In this document: piece by piece, positions 1 through 5,764 of the stretch
How positions within the stretch are numbered: the first letter of the stretch is position 1
Layout of the letters: each line of letters starts with the position of its first letter
Source: JASJHI01 sp965371355
Lineage (GTDB): Bacteria; Actinomycetota; Acidimicrobiia; Acidimicrobiales; Ilumatobacteraceae
Length of the DNA stretch: 8,356 nucleotides
Assembly (NCBI GenBank): GCA_965371355.1
Contig: CBDUYD010000130.1
Span: 1 to 8,356, forward strand
Direction: 5' to 3'
Program-made: the position numbers and the translations under genes
The notes under the pieces: model-generated
Told to the model about the DNA's origin: nothing
Database searches by the model: none
Seen by the model: the letters and a program-made list of their open reading frames with translations, nothing else

Positions 1-122
1 CCGTGTCCGATGTGCGGCGGGCCGTACACCGTTGGCCCGCACAGGTAGATGCTCACCTTGCCCGGCTCGCGCAGCGCGAGCTCGCGGACCTCGCGGGTGG
101 CGGTGTCGTAGAGGCGGAGCAC
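1..122 (-). CDS. cysS: Cysteinyl-tRNA synthetase, N-terminal 40 residues (partial)
   Basis: Cytoplasmic class I aminoacyl-tRNA synthetase that charges tRNA-Cys with cysteine. Only the N-terminus is in the window; the gene runs off the left edge on the minus strand. Translating leftward from GTG at 122 gives VLRLYDTATREV, then YLCGPTVYGPPHIGHG. The class I HIGH motif (His37-Ile-Gly-His40) is complete, and Cys28 of CGPTVY sits where the family's first zinc-binding cysteine lies (Cys28 in E. coli CysS). The related mycothiol ligase MshC usually has an ITPYDATHLGH-type motif, so CysS fits better. The GTG start is favoured because it puts LRLYDTATR at the N-terminus as in homologues, and because a TAGGAT box lies 6 nt upstream. 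The gene is divergent from the F420-type reductase. The remaining ~90% of the protein cannot be checked here. Confidence 0.9.
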   Translation of the reverse strand, partial: MLRLYDTATREVRELALREPGKVSIYLCGPTVYGPPHIGH

Positions 123-128
123 GGTGCG

Positions 129-134
129 ATCCTA
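129..134 (-). promoter_or_regulatory. -10 box of a leaderless cysS promoter
   Basis: On the minus strand TAGGAT matches the actinobacterial -10 consensus TAnnnT and ends 6 nt before the cysS GTG. Transcription would therefore start at or next to the start codon. No Shine-Dalgarno sequence is present. No convincing -35 hexamer is visible. Confidence 0.5.
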
Positions 135-183
135 CGAGCGGTCGACCCGGCGCCGGTCGTTGGTTCGACGTGCCCGACGCGAT

Positions 184-194
184 CGGTGTCACCG
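184..194. repeat. Small dyad CGGTG-T-CACCG in the cysS/reductase intergenic region
   Basis: Perfect 5-bp inverted repeat around a single T. It overlaps a 10-bp direct repeat, GCGATCGGTG, found at 179-188 and again at 282-291 inside the second dyad. It could be an operator for the divergent promoters, or chance in GC-rich DNA. Confidence 0.3.
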
Positions 195-283
195 TCGTGG
201 TCGGCGGTCGAGGGCAATCGGGCGCGGAGTCACAGGCGCACGTTCGACCCCACGACGGTCGATACCACTGGTTCACGTTCTGC

Positions 284-298
284 GATCGGTGACCGATC
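284..298. promoter_or_regulatory. Operator-like palindrome upstream of the F420-type reductase
   Basis: GATCGGT-G-ACCGATC is a perfect 7-bp inverted repeat with a one-base centre, about 46 bp before the ATG at 345. A further TGATCGG half-site follows at 304-310. The size and position suit a dimeric repressor such as a TetR-family protein, which often controls small reductases. No regulator gene is in the window, so the assignment is inference. Confidence 0.35.
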
Positions 299-344
299 CG
301 AGTGATCGGGAATAGTCGGCGACACGTCGGTGGTTGATCAATGC

Positions 345-776
345 ATGAGTGACGATGCCTCCTTCGACCCGAACGAGATGAACCGGCAGATCGTCGCCGA
401 GTTCCGGGCCAACGGTGGCAAGGTCGGCGGCATGTTCGACGGCATGCCGCTCGTCATCCTCCACTCGACGGGCGCCAAGTCGGGCAAGGAGCGCCTCAAC
501 CCGGTCGCCTACCAGGCGGTCGGCGACCACTGGGCGGTCTTCGCCTCCAAGGCGGGTGCGACATCGAACCCGGACTGGTACTACAACGTGCTCGCCACCC
601 CGTCCGTGTCGATCGAGGTCGGAACCGAGAACTACGACGTCACCGCGCGGGTCGCATCGGGCGACGAGCGCACAACGATTTGGGAAACCCAGAAGACCAA
701 CCATCCGGGTTTCGCCGAGTACGAGCAGACGGCCGGCGACAGGGAGATCCCAGTCGTCGTCCTCGAACGAGCCTGA
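345..776 (+). CDS. F420-dependent reductase, Ddn family (nitroreductase family deazaflavin-dependent oxidoreductase)
   Basis: A 143-residue single-domain split beta-barrel protein of the family typified by the mycobacterial F420H2-dependent nitroreductase Ddn. Members use reduced F420 to reduce quinones or other electrophiles, probably at the membrane face; the physiological substrate here is unknown. Family marks are the N-terminal FDPNEMNRQIVAEFRANGG (residues 7-25), the cofactor-binding stretch LHSTGAKSGKERLNPVAY (39-56), then ASKAGATSNPDWYYN (67-81), and the closing IPVVVLER. The length is normal for the family. ATG 345 is preferred over the in-frame GTG at 330 because homologues begin close to this helix; GTG would add only five residues. 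No clear Shine-Dalgarno is visible and its promoter is unresolved. The gene sits between two aminoacyl-tRNA synthetase genes with no obvious functional link. The family call is solid, the substrate is not. Confidence 0.85.
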   Translation: MSDDASFDPNEMNRQIVAEFRANGGKVGGMFDGMPLVILHSTGAKSGKERLNPVAYQAVGDHWAVFASKAGATSNPDWYYNVLATPSVSIEVGTENYDVTARVASGDERTTIWETQKTNHPGFAEYEQTAGDREIPVVVLERA

Positions 777-782
777 CCGATC

Positions 783-808
783 GGGATCCTCCCCTCCCCC
801 GGGATCCC
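783..808 (+). terminator. Weak hairpin after the F420-type reductase
   Basis: GGGATCC (783-789) pairs with GGATCCC (802-808) over a C/T-rich 12-nt loop, starting 7 nt after the reductase stop codon. There is no U-tract. It may contribute to transcription termination together with the stronger hairpin at 838-867. Confidence 0.3.
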
Positions 809-837
809 AACCTTCCCCAGATCAGGAAAGCTCGTTC

Positions 838-867
838 CGACCCTCCCGCGACAACGCGGGAGGGTCG
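838..867 (+). terminator. Strong 13-bp hairpin between the reductase gene and valS
   Basis: The arms 838-850 and 855-867 (CGACCCTCCCGCG and its exact complement) form a perfect 13-bp, GC-rich stem with an ACAA tetraloop. No T-run follows, which is common for actinobacterial terminators. It lies upstream of the proposed valS -10 box, so it most likely ends the reductase transcript. Its right arm also overlaps the place where a valS -35 element would fall, so a DNA-level regulatory role is possible. Confidence 0.55.
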
Positions 868-883
868 CTCGCGTCCGCATCGG

Positions 884-889
884 TAGCCT
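884..889 (+). promoter_or_regulatory. -10 box of a leaderless or near-leaderless valS promoter
   Basis: TAGCCT fits TAnnnT and ends 9 nt before the valS ATG at 899. Transcription would start 0-3 nt before the ATG. There is no Shine-Dalgarno sequence before the start codon. Confidence 0.45.
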
Positions 890-898
890 CTGACCACT

Positions 899-3436
899 AT
901 GGCGAAGATCCCCGAACGGCCGACGCTCGACGGCATCGAGGCTCGCTGGGCCGACCAGTGGGACACCGATGACATCTACCGATTCGACGCCTCGGTACCC
1001 CGCGAACAGGTCTTTTCCATCGACACGCCTCCACCGACGGTCAGCGGATCACTGCACATGGGTCATGTGTTCAGCTACACCCACACCGACACGATCGCCA
1101 GGTTCCAACGGATGCTCGGAAAGTCGGTGTTCTACCCGATGGGGTGGGACGACAACGGCCTTCCCACCGAGCGCCGCGTCCAGAACTACTACGGCGTGCG
1201 GTGCGACCCGGGCCAGCCGTACGAGGCCGGATTCGAGCCACCGTTCCGAGGCGATCCGCCCAAGAAGCACCATGCACTTGCGATCTCGCGGCCGAACTTC
1301 CTCGAACTCTGTGGCGAGCTGATCAAGATCGACGAGATGGTTTTCGAGGAGTTGTTCAGGCGGCTCGGGCTGTCTGTCGATTGGCGCTACCACTACACGA
1401 CGATCGGCGAGGGCGCGCGCAGGGCGAGTCAGCGCGCGTTCCTCCGCAACATCGCCCGCGGCGAGGCGTACAGCCAGGAGGCACCCACGCTGTGGGACAT
1501 CGACTTCCGCACCGCGGTGGCGCAGGCCGAACTGGAAGACCGCGACCGCCCCGGCGCGTATCACAAGATCGCGTTCGCGACCGATGACGGTTCGATCGAG
1601 ATCGACACCACCCGTCCCGAACTGCTCGCCGCGTGCGTGGCGCTCGTCGCGCATCCCGACGACGAGCGTTACCGGAGCGCGTTCGGGACCACGGCGCGCA
1701 CTCCGCTGTACGGCGTCGACGTTCCGGTCGTCGCGCACGAACTCGCCGAACCCGACAAGGGCACCGGCATCGCCATGATCTGCACGTTCGGAGACGGCAA
1801 CGACGTCACCTGGTGGCGCGAACTCGATCTGCCGATGCGCGCCATCATCGGCCGCGACGGTCGCATCCTCGACGACGTCCCCGCCGATGTCGACGCCGAC
1901 GCCTACTCGAAGATCGTCGGCCTGACCACCAAGCAGGCGCAGCGCACCGTGGTCGAGCAACTCACCGACGCGGGCGCGTTGATCGGCGATGTGCGCGAGA
2001 TCCAACATCCGGTGAAGTTCTACGAACGCGGTGAGCGACCCCTCGAGATCGTCACGTCGCGCCAGTGGTACATCCGTAACGGTGGCCGTGACGCCGAACT
2101 GCGCAATCAGCTGGTCGCCCGCGGCGCGGAGGTCACCTGGCATCCGGCGCACATGCAGCACCGCTACGACAATTGGGTCGAGGGCCTCAACGGCGACTGG
2201 CTCGTGAGCCGGCAGCGCTTCTTCGGGCCGCCGATCCCGGTCTGGTACCCGCTCGACGACGCCGCCGAACCCATCCACGACGAGCCGCTGCTCCCCTCCG
2301 AGTCCGATCTGCCGATCGATCCGTCGACCGACGTTCCCGCCGGCTACAGCGCCGACCAGCGCGGGGTGCCGGGTGGCTTCGTCGGTGATCCCGACGTGTT
2401 CGACACGTGGGCCACTTCGTCGCTGAGTCCTGAGATCGCCGGCCGGTGGGAGGACGATCCCGCCCTCTTCGAGCGCGTCTTCCCGATGGACATGCGGCCG
2501 CAGGGCCACGACATCATCCGCACATGGCTCTTCTCGAGCATCGTCCGGAGCAATTTCGAGTTCGACTGCGTTCCGTGGCGGAACGCCACGCTGTCGGGGT
2601 GGATCCTCGATCCCGATCGCAAGAAGATGGCGAAGTCGAAGGGCAACGTCGTCACGCCGATGGAGCTGTTCGAGCGGTACGGCACCGACGCCGTCCGCTA
2701 CTGGGCGACATCGGCACGCCCCGGCGTCGATACCGCGTACAGCGAAGATCAGATGAAGGTCGGTCGCAAGCTCGCCAACAAGCTTCTCAACGTCAGCAAG
2801 TTCGTGCTCGGGTTGGGTGAGACCGACGACGACACCGAGCTGTCGGCGATGGTCGACGATCCGATCGACCTCTCGATGCTCGCCAAACTCGACGACGTCA
2901 TCACCGAGGCGACCGATGCATTCGAGGGCTTCGACTACGCACGCGCCCTCGAGCGCACCGAAGAGTTCTTCTGGTGGTTCTGCGACAACTACGTCGAACT
3001 GGTCAAGGGGCGCGCATACGAATCGAGGGGCCAGGACACCGCCGTGTCGGCTCGGCGCGCGCTCCGCCAGGCGCTGAGCGCGCTCCAGCGCCTCTTCGCG
3101 CCGCTGCTCCCCTTCGCCACCGAGGAGGCGTGGAGCTGGTGGCATGTGGGAAGCGTGCACCGCGCGACGTGGCCGACGACCTCGGACCTGGGAGGTGATC
3201 CGAGCCTGATCGACCCCGTGATCGAGGTGCTCACCCGCGTCCGTCGCGCCAAGACCGAAGCGAAACAGAGCCAGCGCGCATCGGTCGAGCGGCTCGATGT
3301 GCTCGCCCCCGCGGCTGTGCTGGCCGGGCTGTCGGCCGGTGAGGCAGATCTGGTCGACGCCGGATCGATAGACGCTGTTTCGATCGCCGAGGGGTCCCCC
3401 CTGTCGTGCGACGTCACGCTCGCTCAGCCCGCCTGA
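899..3436 (+). CDS. valS: Valyl-tRNA synthetase, archaeal-like short form
   Basis: An 845-residue cytoplasmic class I synthetase that attaches valine to tRNA-Val. The HIGH motif is HMGH (53-56, in PPTVSGSLHMGHVFSY) and the KMSKS loop is KMAKS (576-580). The CP1 editing domain shows TTRPE (237-241) and the stretch GTGIAMICTFGDGNDVTWW (288-306), which resembles the archaeal-type ValS rather than the usual bacterial VTPAHDPND motif. FDTWATSSLSP (501-511) is characteristic of ValS and excludes IleS and LeuS. An anticodon-binding helical domain follows (about 640-790). The protein ends at DVTLAQPA and lacks the C-terminal coiled-coil tRNA arm of bacterial enzymes such as E. coli ValS (about 950 residues). 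ATG 899 gives the expected N-terminus MAKIPERPTLDGIEARWADQW. It is a single gene with its own promoter; no T-box leader is possible given the short 5' region. Confidence 0.97.
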   Translation: MAKIPERPTLDGIEARWADQWDTDDIYRFDASVPREQVFSIDTPPPTVSGSLHMGHVFSYTHTDTIARFQRMLGKSVFYPMGWDDNGLPTERRVQNYYGVRCDPGQPYEAGFEPPFRGDPPKKHHALAISRPNFLELCGELIKIDEMVFEELFRRLGLSVDWRYHYTTIGEGARRASQRAFLRNIARGEAYSQEAPTLWDIDFRTAVAQAELEDRDRPGAYHKIAFATDDGSIEIDTTRPELLAACVALVAHPDDERYRSAFGTTARTPLYGVDVPVVAHELAEPDKGTGIAMICTFGDGNDVTWWRELDLPMRAIIGRDGRILDDVPADVDADAYSKIVGLTTKQAQRTVVEQLTDAGALIGDVREIQHPVKFYERGERPLEIVTSRQWYIRNGGRDAELRNQLVARGAEVTWHPAHMQHRYDNWVEGLNGDWLVSRQRFFGPPIPVWYPLDDAAEPIHDEPLLPSESDLPIDPSTDVPAGYSADQRGVPGGFVGDPDVFDTWATSSLSPEIAGRWEDDPALFERVFPMDMRPQGHDIIRTWLFSSIVRSNFEFDCVPWRNATLSGWILDPDRKKMAKSKGNVVTPMELFERYGTDAVRYWATSARPGVDTAYSEDQMKVGRKLANKLLNVSKFVLGLGETDDDTELSAMVDDPIDLSMLAKLDDVITEATDAFEGFDYARALERTEEFFWWFCDNYVELVKGRAYESRGQDTAVSARRALRQALSALQRLFAPLLPFATEEAWSWWHVGSVHRATWPTTSDLGGDPSLIDPVIEVLTRVRRAKTEAKQSQRASVERLDVLAPAAVLAGLSAGEADLVDAGSIDAVSIAEGSPLSCDVTLAQPA

Positions 3437-3443
3437 GCTGGGG

Positions 3444-3459
3444 GATTGTCCGATTGTCC
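3444..3459 (+). repeat. Tandem 8-bp repeat (GATTGTCC x2) before the L,D-transpeptidase promoter
   Basis: Two exact head-to-tail copies of GATTGTCC occupy 3444-3451 and 3452-3459, 6 bp before the CRP-type palindrome. They could be a paired binding site for a regulator or a small chance duplication. Confidence 0.5.
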
Positions 3460-3465
3460 GGGACG

Positions 3466-3481
3466 TGTGACCCCGGTCACA
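3466..3481. promoter_or_regulatory. CRP/GlxR-type operator upstream of the L,D-transpeptidase gene
   Basis: TGTGACCCCGGTCACA is a perfect 7-bp dyad with a CC centre and matches the CRP-family consensus TGTGA-N6-TCACA at all ten specified bases. Cyclic-AMP regulators of this family are widespread in actinobacteria (Crp in mycobacteria, GlxR in corynebacteria). With transcription starting at about 3507 the site is centred near -33.5, covering the -35 region, where no good -35 hexamer exists. That position suggests either repression or an activator-dependent promoter. Confidence 0.6.
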
Positions 3482-3493
3482 ACCGACCGCGGG

Positions 3494-3499
3494 TATCAT
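3494..3499 (+). promoter_or_regulatory. -10 box of a leaderless L,D-transpeptidase promoter
   Basis: TATCAT matches TAnnnT and ends 7 nt before the ATG at 3507, the spacing expected when the ATG itself is the transcript start. No Shine-Dalgarno sequence is present. Confidence 0.6.
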
Positions 3500-3506
3500 C
3501 TGGCCC

Positions 3507-4205
3507 ATGCGAACAAAGTTGGGGCTTATCGCAGCGGCGGCGACCCTCACATCGGTGCTCGCGCTCGGCACACCCGGTCAGGCCGCTGACGAGGCACCAG
3601 ACCCCCCTCCCGAAACCACGGCGCCCGAGCCGGTCGACACGCTCAGCGCGGCGCCGGCGCCGACCACCACGCTCCCACCGCTCGTCATCGACGGCGCCGC
3701 TACCGCCGAGGGCACACTCCCACGGCGGACCGGCAACGAGCAGGTACAGGTGGCTCCCCTTCCGCCGCCACCGCCCACGCTCCCGCCGGAATGGTTCGTC
3801 CCGGCCAACTCGGGCAGCGGTCGCCGGGTGGTCTACTCCAAGTCACGCCAGCGCTTGTGGGTCGTCGACAGCAGCGGCAAGATGATCAAGACGCACCGCG
3901 TCTCGGGCAGGCAGACCCCGCTCGATCCGCGGCCCGGCACGTACCAGGTCTTCTCGCGGTCGCGCTACACCTACTCGATCAACAATCCGACCATCAAGTG
4001 GGGCTACATGGTGCGCTTCGCGCACGGCGCCCGGGGCGGCAACATCGGCTTCCACGAGATCCCCACCCAGTACGGCAGGCCCGTCCAGTCGGTCTGGCAG
4101 CTCGGCCAGCCCCTGTCGGGTGGCTGTGTGCGCCAGGCCATACCCGACGCGATCTGGATGTGGAACTGGGCCTACGTCGGCACCAAGGTCGTCACGCTCC
4201 CCTGA
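3507..4205 (+). CDS. Secreted L,D-transpeptidase (YkuD domain)
   Basis: A 232-residue exported protein predicted to form 3-3 peptidoglycan cross-links or to attach molecules to peptidoglycan stem peptides. Residues 1-26 are a signal peptide: positively charged start (MRTK), hydrophobic core (LGLIAAAATLTSVLAL) and a probable cleavage site after GQA. Residues 27-95 are a Pro/Thr/Ala-rich linker that would span the wall. The catalytic domain (about 107-232) starts at RRVVYSKSRQRLWVV and carries the YkuD signature: His183 in GFHEIP and the nucleophile Cys207 in PLSGGCVRQ, followed by Arg209. No lipobox cysteine is present, so it is soluble or wall-associated rather than a lipoprotein. It lies 63 bp before the LCP gene on the same strand, forming an envelope pair, but each gene appears to have its own promoter. 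A CRP-type site precedes it. Whether it is a cross-linking or an anchoring enzyme cannot be told. Confidence 0.93.
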   Translation: MRTKLGLIAAAATLTSVLALGTPGQAADEAPDPPPETTAPEPVDTLSAAPAPTTTLPPLVIDGAATAEGTLPRRTGNEQVQVAPLPPPPPTLPPEWFVPANSGSGRRVVYSKSRQRLWVVDSSGKMIKTHRVSGRQTPLDPRPGTYQVFSRSRYTYSINNPTIKWGYMVRFAHGARGGNIGFHEIPTQYGRPVQSVWQLGQPLSGGCVRQAIPDAIWMWNWAYVGTKVVTLP

Positions 4206-4240
4206 GCCGGGGTGCCTGGACACGCACCGCGGTAGAGCGG

Positions 4241-4253
4241 CGGTCGGCGACCG
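4241..4253. repeat. Dyad CGGTC-GGC-GACCG abutting the LCP gene -10 box
   Basis: Perfect 5-bp inverted repeat with a 3-bp centre, ending one base before the -10 box at 4255. It occupies the spacer between the -10 box and the expected -35 position, so a bound protein would block or modify polymerase access. No regulator is identified. Confidence 0.3.
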
Positions 4254-4254
4254 A

Positions 4255-4260
4255 TATCGT
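4255..4260 (+). promoter_or_regulatory. -10 box of a leaderless LCP gene promoter
   Basis: TATCGT matches TAnnnT and ends 8 nt before the ATG at 4269. As with the neighbouring genes, no Shine-Dalgarno sequence precedes the start, supporting a leaderless transcript and a promoter separate from that of the L,D-transpeptidase gene. Confidence 0.5.
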
Positions 4261-4268
4261 CGCTCTGA

Positions 4269-5642
4269 ATGTCGAGCGACGAGACCCCCTCCCCCGAGCC
4301 GACATCGCGGCCGGCCTCGACGCGTCGCACGCGCCGAACGTGGCCGCAGCGCCTCACGATCGTGGCGGTGTTCCTCGCCGCGATCGCCGCCTTCGCCGCA
4401 GCCGGCGGCATCTACGCCGCCCAGCGCGTGCTCGAGGATCGCAACCTCGCCCCGGCGATCATCGACCCGCGCACCAATGCCGACGCCGGGTTCGCCGCGG
4501 GAGCGACCGCTCCGATCGCGGCCGATAGCGCCTCCCCCGATGGCGATGCCGCAGCCGCGGATCCCGACATCCCCACCTCGACGTTTCCGCCCGCCGAACC
4601 TCAGGCCAAGAACTTCCTGATCACCGGCGCCGACAACAACTCGTGCATCGACCCGGAATCGCCGTACTCGGCGGCATTCGGTGACCGCTCCGAGTTCGGT
4701 GAGCGCAGCGACACGATCATGATGTGGCGCATCAATCCCGAGACCAGCCAGGCGGCGGTGCTCTCGTTCCCCCGCGACCTGTGGGTCACGATCGCCGGAC
4801 GCTCCAGCGCGCAACGGATCAACGTCGCCTACCAGCGCGACAACTCCCAGCGCCTGATCGACACCATCTACCAGAACTTCGGGATCGTCACCGACCACAC
4901 GATCCAGATCGACTTCTGCGCGTTCAAGACCTTGGTCGATGCGGTCGACGGCATCGGCGTGCCCTTCGACACCCCGGTCCGCGACGAGAAGACGGGCCTC
5001 GACGTACCCGAGGCGGGGTGTTACTACTTCGACGGCGACCACGCACTCGCGTATGTGCGGTCGCGCTCGATGCAGTCGTTCGTCGACGGCGAGTGGGTCA
5101 CCGACGGGACAAGCGACCTCGGGCGCATCTCACGCCAGCAGGACTTCATCCGCCGCGTCAGCCAGAGCCTGCGGTCTGCCGGCATCTTCAGCGCCGATGT
5201 GATCGGTGGTCTGATCGAGACCAACTCCGAGTACATCGTGACCGACCCGAGCCTCACCATCGACAAGATGCTCGAGTTCGCCGGCGTGATGAGCGCTATC
5301 GACTCGACCCAGATCACGACCTATCAGATCGAGGCGCGACCCGACGTGATCCAGGGCAACGCCGTGCTCGTCCCCCGCATCGGCGGCGACAACATGCAGG
5401 CGATCCTCTCGGTGTTCCGTGGCGAGGCCACGATCGCCAGCGCTCCCGACCAACTCTTCGACGCCGATACGGCCGAACCGCAGGTGATCATCGCCGAGGG
5501 TGAGGAAGTGACCGTCGCCGTCATCGACGCCGGATCCGGCGAGCCCGCCGGGGATGACCCGGCGCCGACCACGATCGTGCCGTCGCTCGTCGTCGACGAG
5601 AACGTGTACGGCGTCGTGCCCGACAGCAGCATTCGCTGCTGA
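4269..5642 (+). CDS. LytR-CpsA-Psr (LCP) family cell-wall glycopolymer ligase
   Basis: A 457-residue type II membrane protein. LCP enzymes transfer polyprenyl-phosphate-linked glycopolymers (wall teichoic acid, arabinogalactan, capsule) onto peptidoglycan outside the cell. An Arg/Pro-rich cytoplasmic tail (1-28) precedes one transmembrane helix (about 29-50), then an acidic Ala/Pro linker (about 60-113). The LCP domain (about 114-305) begins at NFLITGADNNS and shows GERSDTIMMWRI (144-155), the FPRDLWV motif (167-173), RINVAYQ, a FCAFKTLVDAVDGIGV segment, LAYVRSR (260-266) with a conserved Arg, and SDLGRISRQQDFIRR (282-296). These Arg and Asp residues bind the pyrophosphate/Mg of the lipid donor in the family. 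After the domain, VTVAVIDAGSGEPAGD resembles the start of a LytR C-terminal domain, but the protein ends soon afterwards at IRC. Cysteines are at 126, 217, 251 and 457. The acceptor polymer is unknown. Confidence 0.93.
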   Translation: MSSDETPSPEPTSRPASTRRTRRTWPQRLTIVAVFLAAIAAFAAAGGIYAAQRVLEDRNLAPAIIDPRTNADAGFAAGATAPIAADSASPDGDAAAADPDIPTSTFPPAEPQAKNFLITGADNNSCIDPESPYSAAFGDRSEFGERSDTIMMWRINPETSQAAVLSFPRDLWVTIAGRSSAQRINVAYQRDNSQRLIDTIYQNFGIVTDHTIQIDFCAFKTLVDAVDGIGVPFDTPVRDEKTGLDVPEAGCYYFDGDHALAYVRSRSMQSFVDGEWVTDGTSDLGRISRQQDFIRRVSQSLRSAGIFSADVIGGLIETNSEYIVTDPSLTIDKMLEFAGVMSAIDSTQITTYQIEARPDVIQGNAVLVPRIGGDNMQAILSVFRGEATIASAPDQLFDADTAEPQVIIAEGEEVTVAVIDAGSGEPAGDDPAPTTIVPSLVVDENVYGVVPDSSIRC

Positions 5643-5667
5643 CGCGCGGTCCGACCATGGCCGGTCG

Positions 5668-5730
5668 CGCCGACACTTTCGACGTGATTCCCGTCGACTT
5701 CCGATGGATTCGCCGTCGAGAGTGTCGGCG
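5668..5730. terminator. Long hairpin in the convergent intergenic region (candidate terminator)
   Basis: Arms 5668-5684 and 5714-5730 (CGCCGACACTTTCGACG against CGTCGAGAGTGTCGGCG) form 17 continuous pairs in the plus-strand RNA, one of them U-G, with a 29-nt loop. In the minus-strand RNA that pair becomes an A-C mismatch, so the structure suits the LCP transcript slightly better. It lies between the ends of two converging genes (LCP gene and vWA gene), as expected for a shared terminator. No U-tract is present. It could also be an interspersed palindromic repeat. A smaller 5-bp hairpin sits just before it at 5652-5667. Confidence 0.5.
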
Positions 5731-5764
5731 GACAGCAGCGAGCGAGCGGCCAAGCCCCTGACCC

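Noticed and set aside
1..122. MshC (mycothiol cysteine ligase) instead of CysS at the left edge
   Set aside because: The motif CGPTVYGPPHIGHG is CysS-like; MshC typically has ITPYDATHLGH and a longer N-terminus.
3..305. Plus-strand open frames over the left edge
   Set aside because: They overlap the cysS N-terminus, which is clear on the minus strand, and show no domain or codon pattern of their own.
330..344. GTG 330 as the start of the F420-type reductase
   Set aside because: It adds only VVDQC before a normal ATG at 345, and homologues begin near the FDPNEMNRQ helix. It cannot be excluded outright.
777..898. T-box or other riboswitch leader for valS
   Set aside because: No T-box motif or specifier structure is visible, and the -10 box 9 nt before the ATG leaves no leader RNA.
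899..3436. IleS or LeuS as the identity of the large synthetase
   Set aside because: FDTWATSSLSP and the PPTVSGSLHMGH start are ValS marks.
1049..3571. An 840-codon open frame on the minus strand, antisense to valS
   Set aside because: It mirrors valS codons; strong G/C bias at third positions removes antisense stops. The translation is repetitive Arg/Val/Asp/Gly text with no recognisable domain, while the plus-strand frame is an unmistakable ValS.
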